From CAYLLN01 sp036496265 (lineage in GTDB: Bacteria > Planctomycetota > Planctomycetia > Pirellulales > Pirellulaceae): a stretch of 5,244 nt of DNA. How positions within the stretch are numbered: the first letter of the stretch is position 1; every line of letters starts with the position of its first letter. Both the position numbers and the translations under genes were made by a program. The stretch spans positions 1 through 5,244 of the forward strand of contig DASXLL010000065.1 of the NCBI GenBank assembly GCA_036496265.1. The letters are read 5' to 3'. Below are positions 1-5,146 of the stretch, in pieces. A model generated the notes under the pieces. It was not told the DNA's origin and did not search any database. It was given only the letters and a program-made list of their open reading frames with translations.

Positions 1-809
1 ACATAGTGCGTGGCGATTCGGCTGCCGAATAGCAGGCTTTTGATATCGCTTGGCACATTAAATCGTACAAGGCCGGTTTCGACGATCGGGTTGATCGCGA
101 TCACCTGGCCGCCGCGCCGGCGAACGTGAAGCAGTGTGCGCATCAGCCGTGGATGGTTGCTGGCTGGGTTGCCGCCGATGACAAATACGCAGTCGGCGTG
201 CTCCAAGTCTTCGAGTTCGATCGTTGCCGTACCGCTACCGGTGACGCTCGCGAGGCCGACGCCGCTCGCCTGATGACAATAGAAGCTGCAATTGTTGACG
301 TTGTTCGTGCCGTAGAGTCGGGCGAAGAGTTGCAGAAGAAAGCCGGCTTCGTTGCTGCTGCGGCCGCTGAAGTACCAGAATGTTTCATCGGGCGGCGTGG
401 CGCGAAGTTTGGCCGCGATGCTTTCGAGTGCTTCTTTCCAAGTGATCGGTGTGTATCGGCCGGTTTCGCGAGTGTAGCGAACAGGCTCGACCAGCCGGCC
501 GCAGTGCTCCAACTCGCGCGGCGAAAGTTGTTGCAGCTCGCATACCGAATACTTGTCCCAGAAGTCGCTACGGATGGCACCCTGCATGTCGGCGACCATT
601 GCCTGCAGACTTTTCTTGCAGACTTCGGGAAAGTGGCCCAATTCGTTGACCATGCCGCCGCGCTGACCGCCCATGCCAAGCGCACAGGTCTTGCACGCAT
701 TCTTCGAGCGCATTGCACGCCAGAGCTTGAGGACGCCGCCAGCTTCGCGGGCCTTTTTCCAGGTATAAAATACGGCGGGCCAACCACCGCCGGCGTTCAG
801 CTTCTTCAT
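1..809 (-). CDS. Molybdopterin oxidoreductase alpha subunit, FdhF/YdeP-like (N-terminal part, cut by window edge)
   Basis: Reading the minus strand from the ATG at 809-807 gives 269 codons with no stop, running off the window at base 1, so the C-terminal part is missing. Family knowledge: such enzymes bind Mo or W bis-MGD and usually an Fe-S cluster, and include formate dehydrogenase H and the YdeP group. Visible: a CKTC pair (Cys39, Cys42) and a third cysteine in EVCKKS (Cys64), resembling the CPGC...CENGAK arrangement of YdeP-like proteins rather than the four-cysteine formate dehydrogenase motif; the core segment YCHQASGVGL, in which Cys178-His179 align with the Sec140-His141 pair of E. 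coli FdhF; then VFVIGGNPASNHP (208-220) and a Rossmann-like VIAINPIVETG (236-246). There is no signal peptide, so it is probably cytoplasmic. An in-frame GTG at 824-822 is an alternative start; neither start has a clear Shine-Dalgarno site. The gene is divergent from aroA. Substrate cannot be told from this fragment. Confidence 0.9.
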   Translation of the reverse strand, partial: MKKLNAGGGWPAVFYTWKKAREAGGVLKLWRAMRSKNACKTCALGMGGQRGGMVNELGHFPEVCKKSLQAMVADMQGAIRSDFWDKYSVCELQQLSPRELEHCGRLVEPVRYTRETGRYTPITWKEALESIAAKLRATPPDETFWYFSGRSSNEAGFLLQLFARLYGTNNVNNCSFYCHQASGVGLASVTGSGTATIELEDLEHADCVFVIGGNPASNHPRLMRTLLHVRRRGGQVIAINPIVETGLVRFNVPSDIKSLLFGSRIATHY

Positions 810-957
810 ATATGAACTTTTCACTCAGAGATGCGAATCGCGACTGAGGGTGCTTGCCTTCTGGAGTGGGCGCGAATTGTGAGATACCCTAGAGATATCA
901 TAACTGATTTAGGGCTTAAATCGTAGCACCCGGTTGCTGAAGCGACCTCGCCGTTGC
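810..957. promoter_or_regulatory. Divergent intergenic region between the oxidoreductase gene and aroA
   Basis: This 148-bp gap must hold the promoters of both flanking genes, since they start away from each other. On the plus strand a weak pair TTGTGA (877-882) and CATAAC (899-904), 16 bp apart, could serve aroA. On the minus strand TATGAT (902-897) is a good -10 hexamer for the oxidoreductase gene, but no matching -35 lies 16-18 bp upstream. An imperfect inverted repeat, CCCTA (887-891) and TAGGG (910-914), brackets both -10 candidates and could be an operator. All of these assignments are tentative. Confidence 0.35.
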
Positions 958-2247
958 ATGAGTAAAGCGTTGGAAATCCAAACTGCCGCAGGGCCGATTC
1001 GTGGGCAGGTTCGGCCGCCGGGATCGAAAAGTATCACGAACCGGGCGCTCGTTTGCGCGGCTTTGGCTGACGGCGTTTCGCAGCTCAGTGGTGCGCTTGA
1101 TAGCGAAGACACTCGCGTGATGGTTGATGGACTCGGGCGGCTCGGGATTGAGGTGGAGTCGCAGGAGGCCGGAACACGGCTGCTGGTACACGGGGCTGGC
1201 GGCGAGATACCGGCGCTCGAAGCTGACTTGTTCTGCGCGAACAGCGGGACAACCGTCCGCTTCCTGACTGCACTTGCGACACTGGGCCACGGTTCATTTC
1301 GACTCGACGGTGTCGAGCGCATGCGTCAGCGGCCGATCGGCGATTTGCTGGAGGCGCTCAACCAGATGGGGACGCACGCCTCGAGCGAAAACGGTAACAA
1401 CTGCCCGCCCGTTGTTGTTCACGCAAACGGATTGCCCGGCGGCGTGGCTAAAATTCGGGGCGATATCTCGAGCCAGTATCTCAGCGGCGTGCTGATGGCT
1501 GCGCCTCGAGCGCGTGGTCTTGTAGAGCTAATGATTGATGGACGGCTGGTCTCGCGGCCGTATGTACGGATGACGCTCGCTGTTATGAAATCGTTTGGCG
1601 TTAGCGTGAAAACGTCCGGTGAATTGCAGCAATTCCAAATTCCGGCACCGCAGCAGTATGCCGCGTGCGAATACCCAATCGAGCCGGATGCCTCGGCAGC
1701 GAGTTATTTTTGGGCCGCGGCAGCGACCTGCGGCGGTGAGGTGACTGTAGAAGGGCTAACTGCGAACAGCTTGCAGGGCGACGTGGCGTTCGTCGAGTGC
1801 CTTGAGAAGATGGGGTGCGAGGTGCGGCGCGACTCAGCCAGCATCACCGTGATCGGCCGGCCGCTGCTCGGCATCGATGTCGATATGAACGCGATCAGCG
1901 ATACAGTGCAGACGCTAGCCGTCGTTGCCATCTTCGCTGAAGGGCCGACGCGAATTCGTGAGGTCGGTCACATTCGGCACAAAGAGACCGATCGAATCGG
2001 TGCAGTCGCAACCGAGTTGCGAAAACTAGGTGTCGAGGTTCTTGAGCACGACGACGGTCTGACGATCAAGCCCGGGAACTCGCGGGAACTAAAACCGGCC
2101 ACGATCGAAACGTATCATGACCATCGCATGGCGATGAGTTTCGCGCTCGCAGGATTGCGAATACCGGGCGTACAGATCGCGAACCCGAGTTGCGTCGAAA
2201 AAACATATCCGCTGTTCTTCGAAGATCTGACGAAGCTGGTCCGCTAA
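958..2247 (+). CDS. aroA: 3-phosphoshikimate 1-carboxyvinyltransferase (EPSP synthase)
   Basis: EPSP synthase moves the enolpyruvyl group of PEP to shikimate-3-phosphate, the sixth step of the shikimate pathway to chorismate and aromatic amino acids, in the cytoplasm. The 429 residues match the family length (427 in E. coli). Motifs in order: PPGSKSITNRAL (20-31, with the substrate-binding Lys24, Ser25 and Arg29), NSGTTVRF (95-102, PEP loop), RQRPIGDL (123-130), SSQYLSG (171-177), EPDASAASYF (242-251), ISDTVQT (313-319, with Asp315 at the catalytic Asp313 position of E. coli), HKETDRI (341-347), DHRMAMSFAL (388-397) and KTYP (415-418, at the E. coli Lys411 position). All expected catalytic residues are present. 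The ATG at 958 is preferred because it gives a normal N-terminus (MSKALEIQ); an in-frame TTG at 934 would add eight residues. No clear Shine-Dalgarno site precedes either. Oddity: the position of E. coli Pro101 is Phe102. It appears to be transcribed alone and ends tail-to-tail with the next gene. Confidence 0.97.
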   Translation: MSKALEIQTAAGPIRGQVRPPGSKSITNRALVCAALADGVSQLSGALDSEDTRVMVDGLGRLGIEVESQEAGTRLLVHGAGGEIPALEADLFCANSGTTVRFLTALATLGHGSFRLDGVERMRQRPIGDLLEALNQMGTHASSENGNNCPPVVVHANGLPGGVAKIRGDISSQYLSGVLMAAPRARGLVELMIDGRLVSRPYVRMTLAVMKSFGVSVKTSGELQQFQIPAPQQYAACEYPIEPDASAASYFWAAAATCGGEVTVEGLTANSLQGDVAFVECLEKMGCEVRRDSASITVIGRPLLGIDVDMNAISDTVQTLAVVAIFAEGPTRIREVGHIRHKETDRIGAVATELRKLGVEVLEHDDGLTIKPGNSRELKPATIETYHDHRMAMSFALAGLRIPGVQIANPSCVEKTYPLFFEDLTKLVR

Positions 2248-2255
2248 AGCGCTGG

Positions 2256-2522
2256 CTATTTGGGCCGCACCGGGATCACATCCGTAAGAACGCTCGGTGC
2301 GACGATGTTCGAGGCACCCGCGGTTTGGAGCAGCTGCTCGGCCCGTTCCAACAACGACATGCTCGATGCTGGCGGCGGATAGCCGGCCGAGGTTGGATCA
2401 TAAGCCTCGAACCGGGCATTGCAGTGTTGGCAGACAACCTGCCTGCCTAGATATTGGACACGAATTTCCAATTTCCGGCCGCAGGTTGGGCATTCCTGCA
2501 CAAAGTACGTGTTACGCGACAT
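2256..2522 (-). CDS. Small zinc-ribbon protein, function unknown
   Basis: This 88-residue protein begins with a treble-clef or zinc-ribbon-like module: CPTC (Cys11, Cys14) and CQHC (Cys31, Cys34), separated by 16 residues containing YLGR. Four cysteines in two CxxC knuckles fit binding of one zinc ion. After the ribbon come a short proline stretch (PPPAS, 49-53), a predicted amphipathic helix (about 55-68, LLERAEQLL) and a tail without recognisable motif. Similar small ribbon modules, alone or fused to other domains, are common in planctomycetes as far as I recall; their role is not known, and nucleic-acid or protein binding is only a guess. The start is well supported by an AGGAGA ribosome-binding site 8 nt upstream and a promoter-like pair further up. 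The TAG stop lies 8 bp from the aroA stop, with no terminator hairpin in between, so the two transcripts probably overlap at their 3' ends. Confidence 0.88.
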   Translation of the reverse strand: MSRNTYFVQECPTCGRKLEIRVQYLGRQVVCQHCNARFEAYDPTSAGYPPPASSMSLLERAEQLLQTAGASNIVAPSVLTDVIPVRPK

Positions 2523-2530
2523 ATTGGCGT

Positions 2531-2536
2531 TCTCCT
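2531..2536 (-). promoter_or_regulatory. Ribosome-binding site of the zinc-ribbon gene
   Basis: On the minus strand AGGAGA lies 8 nt before the ATG at 2522-2520. It is the strongest Shine-Dalgarno match in the window and fixes the start of this short gene. Confidence 0.8.
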
Positions 2537-2582
2537 ACTACCTACCCCGCGTTTTCCCCACGAATCCGTGCAAAGGCGATTC

Positions 2583-2611
2583 AGTATAAGCGTCGGGATT
2601 CGGAAATTCAA
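2583..2611 (-). promoter_or_regulatory. Sigma70-like promoter of the zinc-ribbon gene
   Basis: On the minus strand TTGAAT (2611-2606; four of six consensus bases) is followed after exactly 17 bp by TATACT (2588-2583; five of six). The predicted transcription start, about 2576, leaves a 5' leader of roughly 54 nt that carries the AGGAGA site. Sequence just upstream (2612-2620) is AT-rich. Position, spacing and the orphan nature of the downstream gene agree, but planctomycete promoters are poorly defined, so this stays a prediction. Confidence 0.55.
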
Positions 2612-2813
2612 TAATCTTATGCGCTAAACCGAGACGAAACGTAGTGATGGCAGCGCTAAGGGATGATCCGTAAGCAACTTGCGCGCCGACTTATATTTGG
2701 GGAGTTTTGTTTCCCCCTCTGAAAGTGGTTTTTTCTGGCGCTTGGAGCCGAGGTGTCCCATGTTGGTTGGCCTTCATTTCTCTCATGTTTGCTATCAGGA
2801 CCGCGGCGAACGC
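2612..2813. other. Intergenic region upstream of the exported-protein gene
   Basis: About 200 bp with no convincing gene. It must contain the plus-strand promoter for the gene at 2814, but I see no good -35/-10 pair; TATATT at 2692-2697 has no partner at proper distance. A weak inverted repeat, GGGGA (2699-2703) and TCCCC (2712-2716) with an 8-nt loop, lies in a T-rich stretch. If translation began at the ATG at 2760 (see next gene), the last 54 bp would be coding. Confidence 0.4.
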
Positions 2814-3422
2814 ATGTTGGTTCGCAGAAAGTTTGGGCGGGGCGATGGCGGGCTGTGGCCACTTTTGCTGTCCACTGCGTTGGCTATTTATATGGCCGAA
2901 TTTGTCGTCGCTGCGCCACGGCCACACGCGCCGGATGATCGCGCAGTGGCCAAGGTGGTCGAAGAGTTCTTCGCATCACAGCCCGACTATCAGAATGACG
3001 ATCTCATCACTCGATCGCAAATTGAGAAAGTGGTTGCCAAGTTAGTGAGCGACGGCGTGAAGATTTCGGACCCAAGTAGCATTGCAAAGCGCGGACTGCC
3101 AGACGATTCGTTTCTCGTACGGGAGTTCGCCACACCGAATGGAAAGCGGTTCATGCGGAAGATTGCGTCGCGATCGGGAGCGTATTCGCACTTGGATCGT
3201 TTGAGCACGATTCCGCGTGGCGAAACAACTATCCGCGATTTAATGCGAACGAAAGACGGCGACAAGATGATCGAGTACCTCGCGACAACCAAAGGCGGGA
3301 AAAACATGGGCAGCATGATGGCCCAGGCCCGCGGCGGCGTGGATCTGAATAAGCCGACCGGTCGTATCTACACGGCCGATGATTTGCTCGCGGCCCTGAA
3401 AGACTCGATGGCGAAACCGTAG
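2814..3422 (+). CDS. Exported protein of unknown function with a repeated 12-residue motif
   Basis: I do not recognise this 202-residue protein. The ATG at 2814 gives a convincing Sec signal: basic N-terminus (RRKFGR, 4-9), hydrophobic core (about 14-33) and an Ala-Ala cleavage site near residue 34, followed by a proline-rich start of the mature part. The mature protein (about 168 residues) is polar, highly charged and probably helical, with no cysteines and no obvious catalytic motif. A 12-residue pattern, T-[PK]-x-G-[KD]-x-[FM]-x-x-x-[ILM]-A, occurs at 107-118, 146-157 and 159-170. An AGGA lies 13 nt before the ATG, which is rather far. The in-frame ATG at 2760 has a better placed GAGG (2750-2753) and would add 18 residues ahead of the signal; an ATG at 2679 would add 45. 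The signal peptide favours 2814. The gene stands alone, convergent with the lipoprotein gene. Likely destination is the periplasm or cell surface. Confidence 0.8.
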   Translation: MLVRRKFGRGDGGLWPLLLSTALAIYMAEFVVAAPRPHAPDDRAVAKVVEEFFASQPDYQNDDLITRSQIEKVVAKLVSDGVKISDPSSIAKRGLPDDSFLVREFATPNGKRFMRKIASRSGAYSHLDRLSTIPRGETTIRDLMRTKDGDKMIEYLATTKGGKNMGSMMAQARGGVDLNKPTGRIYTADDLLAALKDSMAKP

Positions 3423-3432
3423 GCAAAGGGCC

Positions 3433-3475
3433 CTCTCGCGGCTTCGGCCGTGAGCTCAACCGAACGGAGCGAGAG
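3433..3475. repeat. GC-rich palindromic element with UUCG-loop hairpin between convergent genes
   Basis: Two alternative structures are visible in the 60-bp gap between convergent stops. The first is an 8-bp stem, CTCGCGGC (3435-3442) with GCCGTGAG (3447-3454), containing one G-T pair and closed by a TTCG tetraloop, a very stable RNA fold. The second pairs CTCTCGC (3433-3439) with GCGAGAG (3469-3475) and excludes the first. No T-run follows on either strand, so this is not a classical intrinsic terminator, but it could slow polymerase or protect 3' ends from both sides. Its compact palindromic build resembles REP-type dispersed repeats; copy number cannot be judged from one window. Confidence 0.5.
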
Positions 3476-3482
3476 CAGTACA

Positions 3483-4385
3483 CTACTGCATGCTGGTGCG
3501 TGGACGGAATCCGTCGGCGCTCGCTTGTGACGCTTCGTATGCGGGCATACGCACGCGTGGCATGGGGTCGCCCGGCTGAGGCGGAGAATCGACCGCACGG
3601 AGTGTCGCGGCCATGGTGCTGGCCGGAATCGCTGGCGGGGCAGGAAGGGCGGTGGGCGTAATGCCATTCGGCTGCACGGCGAACGGTTGCGGGGCGTAAT
3701 TGGCCGCCGGGGCCGCTTGAGCGACTTGCGGCGAGCGCCAAGGCGAGGCGACCTGCTGTTGCGGTGGGCTCATCGTCGGCGAATTCATCGACAACGGCGG
3801 AGCCGACGGGATCGGCGCGTTGTATGTCGTCTGCACCACGTTGGGAGGTGTTTGGACCGCGAGCTGTTGAACCGGTTGCGGCTGCATCGGAGCCGGAACG
3901 GTGGAAGCGATTGGGGCAGCAGGCTCTGGCGCCTTGGGAGCCGGCAGCGGGAATCGCAATGGATCACCGTCGTTTGGCACTGCGACCGTGGCTTCACTCG
4001 CGGCTGCAATTGTTTGCGGCTGTGCTTGTGGCATTGGGACAGGGGGAGCCACCTGGGTTGGGGCTGGAGATTGCGCGGCGGCTCCGGGCTGTGCCCAAGT
4101 TAGCGTGCGGCCTGAGGCGGAGCGTGTTTCGACGTCGTTCGGGAGGGCCGCAATGGCGGTTACTGGCGAATTAGCCCCACTTTGCAACGCCGGCAGCGGA
4201 TCGCCCTGATAATAGGGCTGGGCCTGGCCGGGGAGCAACGCACGCGTGTTCGGCGGAGGGACGCGGTCCGGTGACATGAAGGGGCTGCCGGCCATGCCAC
4301 TCGACGACGAACGGCAGCCGCCGAGCGCAAGCGCGATCATCGCGCACGTCGCGGCGTAACTCACATTCGGATGAACTCGTTCCAT
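3483..4385 (-). CDS. Pro/Ala/Gln-rich lipoprotein, function unknown
   Basis: The 300-residue product starts with a lipoprotein signal: MERVHPNVSY, a short hydrophobic stretch (11-21) and a lipobox-like LGGC with Cys24, followed by a serine linker. The lipid-attached mature chain would be membrane-anchored. The remaining roughly 275 residues are low-complexity and rich in Pro, Ala, Gln and Ser, with few charged residues and no recognisable domain, so the chain is probably disordered, perhaps spanning the cell envelope. Short related segments recur: GDPLPAL (61-67), GDPLRFPLPAP (140-150) and GDPMPRVRMP (272-281), plus LPND (81-84) and VPND (136-139). The ATG at 4385 is chosen over an ATG at 4523, which would add 46 residues, because it places the signal at the N-terminus and has an AAGGA site 9 nt upstream. 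Coding is supported by the coherent signal and a lack of stops over 900 bp, but biased composition makes homology weak evidence. It is convergent with the unknown exported protein. Confidence 0.78.
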   Translation of the reverse strand: MERVHPNVSYAATCAMIALALGGCRSSSSGMAGSPFMSPDRVPPPNTRALLPGQAQPYYQGDPLPALQSGANSPVTAIAALPNDVETRSASGRTLTWAQPGAAAQSPAPTQVAPPVPMPQAQPQTIAAASEATVAVPNDGDPLRFPLPAPKAPEPAAPIASTVPAPMQPQPVQQLAVQTPPNVVQTTYNAPIPSAPPLSMNSPTMSPPQQQVASPWRSPQVAQAAPAANYAPQPFAVQPNGITPTALPAPPAIPASTMAATLRAVDSPPQPGDPMPRVRMPAYEASQASADGFRPRTSMQ

Positions 4386-4394
4386 CCGCGTTGT

Positions 4395-4399
4395 TCCTT
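4395..4399 (-). promoter_or_regulatory. Ribosome-binding site of the lipoprotein gene
   Basis: AAGGA on the minus strand, 9 nt before the ATG at 4385-4383. It supports the internal start that creates the lipoprotein signal over the longer reading frame. Confidence 0.65.
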
Positions 4400-4402
4400 G
4401 TG

Positions 4403-4425
4403 TCGTCCGCGGGTGCAGCGGACGA
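4403..4425 (-). promoter_or_regulatory. Hairpin in the 5' leader of the lipoprotein gene
   Basis: TCGTCCGC (4403-4410) and GCGGACGA (4418-4425) form a perfect 8-bp stem with a 7-nt loop. In the predicted minus-strand transcript it ends 3 nt before the ribosome-binding site and begins about 18 nt after the predicted transcription start. It could stabilise the mRNA or influence ribosome access. No T-run follows, so a terminator is unlikely. Confidence 0.45.
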
Positions 4426-4449
4426 GTTAGATAAGTAGAAGAGGCCGCG

Positions 4450-4477
4450 AGCATAGCGTTTGGACAGGGCATGTCCA
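4450..4477 (-). promoter_or_regulatory. Putative promoter of the lipoprotein gene with overlapping inverted repeat
   Basis: On the minus strand TGGACA (4477-4472; five of six -35 bases) is followed after 16 bp by TATGCT (4455-4450; four of six -10 bases). The -35 hexamer is also one arm of a perfect inverted repeat, TGGACA-N5-TGTCCA (4461-4477), whose second arm lies in the spacer. A repressor bound there would cover the polymerase site. The predicted start near 4443 leaves a leader of about 57 nt. Both promoter and operator are inferred from sequence alone. Confidence 0.4.
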
Positions 4478-4579
4478 GCCCGGCTTTATGTCGGAAAGCA
4501 ACGGGAGTCCGCAGCGCAAGCAAGTGGCAAGCGCCAGCACATGCTAGGGCATGGACCGCGGAAAAAAGACAGATTCACG

Positions 4580-4614
4580 AAAAAAAAGAAGCCGGCGATG
4601 CTATCGCCGGCTTC
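4580..4614 (-). terminator. Rho-independent terminator of the Gly-rich protein gene
   Basis: A perfect 12-bp stem, GAAGCCGGCGAT (4588-4599) with ATCGCCGGCTTC (4603-4614) and a 3-nt loop, is followed on the minus strand by eight T (4587-4580); a second run of six T lies at 4567-4562. It begins 28 bp after the TGA stop of the gene at 4643-5146. Read on the plus strand the stem is preceded by A and not followed by T, so it acts in the minus direction. It separates the Gly-rich gene from the lipoprotein gene. Confidence 0.93.
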
Positions 4615-4642
4615 ATCCGATCCATCGAGGTAGCGTGATTTA

Positions 4643-5146
4643 TCAGCCGCCTTTTGCCACGCTGCTGGCAGGGGAGACAAATGGATTGACGATCACCAGA
4701 GGCTCCGGAGCAGGAGCGGCCGACGCGGAACGGTCGGACGGCTTAACTTCGGCCTTTGCCGGCGTTGTCGGGACGTACGGATTGTTGATCGTCACGGGCT
4801 GTGCTTCGCTGACGACATCCGGGGTCATTGTTCCCGGCGGGTAGGCGAAGGGGCTGTAGCCGTAAGTGCGCGGTACCGGTTCGCTGTAGTAGACCGGCGG
4901 ATGAAGCGCGAAATAGGGCAGGTTGTTGTAGAGTTCTCGATACAGTTCGGCAACATCCCATCCATAGTCACCGCCACCACCAAAGCCGATGAAGCCGCCA
5001 CCGAAACCACCGCCAAAGCCGTGGCCACGACCAATGTGGCCACCGCGGCCATGACCGCCGACACCGCCGATCGCATTAGCTGAACTTAAAGGTACGCAAG
5101 CCAGCATGGCTGCGAGCGCAAACAGGCACAAAAGTTGTCGTTTCAT
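4643..5146 (-). CDS. Secreted Gly-rich protein with Pro/Tyr segments, function unknown
   Basis: The 167-residue product has a clear Sec signal peptide: MKRQ, hydrophobic 5-20, and cleavage after SSANA (residue 25). The mature protein has three parts. Residues 26-60 are a Gly-rich stretch with His, Arg and Phe (for example GHGFGGGFGGGF). Residues 61-106 are aromatic and look conserved, including LYRELYNNLPYFALHPPVYYS (69-88, partly) and YGYSPFAYPPG (95-105). Residues 107-167 form a Pro/Ala-rich tail with two related segments, PVTINNPYV (117-125) and PLVIVNPFV (149-157). I recall PPVYYS and YGYSPFAYP segments from planctomycete secreted proteins of unknown role; I cannot confirm this here. Position outside the cytoplasm, perhaps cell-wall associated, is inferred. 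The ATG at 5146 is chosen because it begins the signal peptide; an in-frame ATG at 5227 would add 27 residues. The ribosome-binding site is weak (GAGAAA). It is transcribed alone and ends in a strong terminator. Confidence 0.85.
   Translation of the reverse strand: MKRQLLCLFALAAMLACVPLSSANAIGGVGGHGRGGHIGRGHGFGGGFGGGFIGFGGGGDYGWDVAELYRELYNNLPYFALHPPVYYSEPVPRTYGYSPFAYPPGTMTPDVVSEAQPVTINNPYVPTTPAKAEVKPSDRSASAAPAPEPLVIVNPFVSPASSVAKGG

Noticed and set aside
143..787. Minus-strand open frame of 214 codons in another frame of the oxidoreductase region
   Set aside because: Its product is Ser/Arg/Ala-rich without motifs and overlaps the true frame entirely; it comes from the codon bias of the real gene.
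126..815. Plus-strand open frame of 229 codons opposite the oxidoreductase gene
   Set aside because: The minus strand here encodes an unmistakable molybdopterin oxidoreductase; the plus-strand frame has no recognisable motif and is an antisense shadow.
909..1322. Minus-strand frames opposite the 5' part of aroA
   Set aside because: They lie wholly within aroA on the other strand, lack motifs and have no ribosome-binding site.
2190..2614. Plus-strand frames over the zinc-ribbon gene
   Set aside because: The minus-strand gene has a zinc-binding motif, a good ribosome-binding site and a promoter; the plus-strand frames have none of these.
2699..2716. GGGGA/TCCCC inverted repeat as a terminator
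   Set aside because: A 5-bp stem with an 8-nt loop is weak, no T-run follows, and no gene on the plus strand ends nearby.
3687..4209. Plus-strand frames rich in Arg, Gly and Trp opposite the lipoprotein gene
   Set aside because: Their composition is the mirror of Pro/Ala/Gln codons in the minus-strand gene; no start signal or motif is seen.
4461..4477. TGGACA-N5-TGTCCA as an SOS (LexA) box
   Set aside because: It does not match the E. coli CTGT-N8-ACAG or the Bacillus CGAAC-N4-GTTCG pattern, and the downstream gene is not a DNA-repair gene.
4486..4680. Minus-strand frame of 64 codons across the terminator
   Set aside because: It reads through the terminator stem and T-run (giving a run of Phe) and overlaps the end of the Gly-rich gene.
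4973..5074. Repetitive GGC/GGT-type DNA as a tandem repeat or CRISPR-like array
   Set aside because: The periodicity comes from glycine codons of the Gly-rich protein; there are no equal-length direct repeats with unique spacers.
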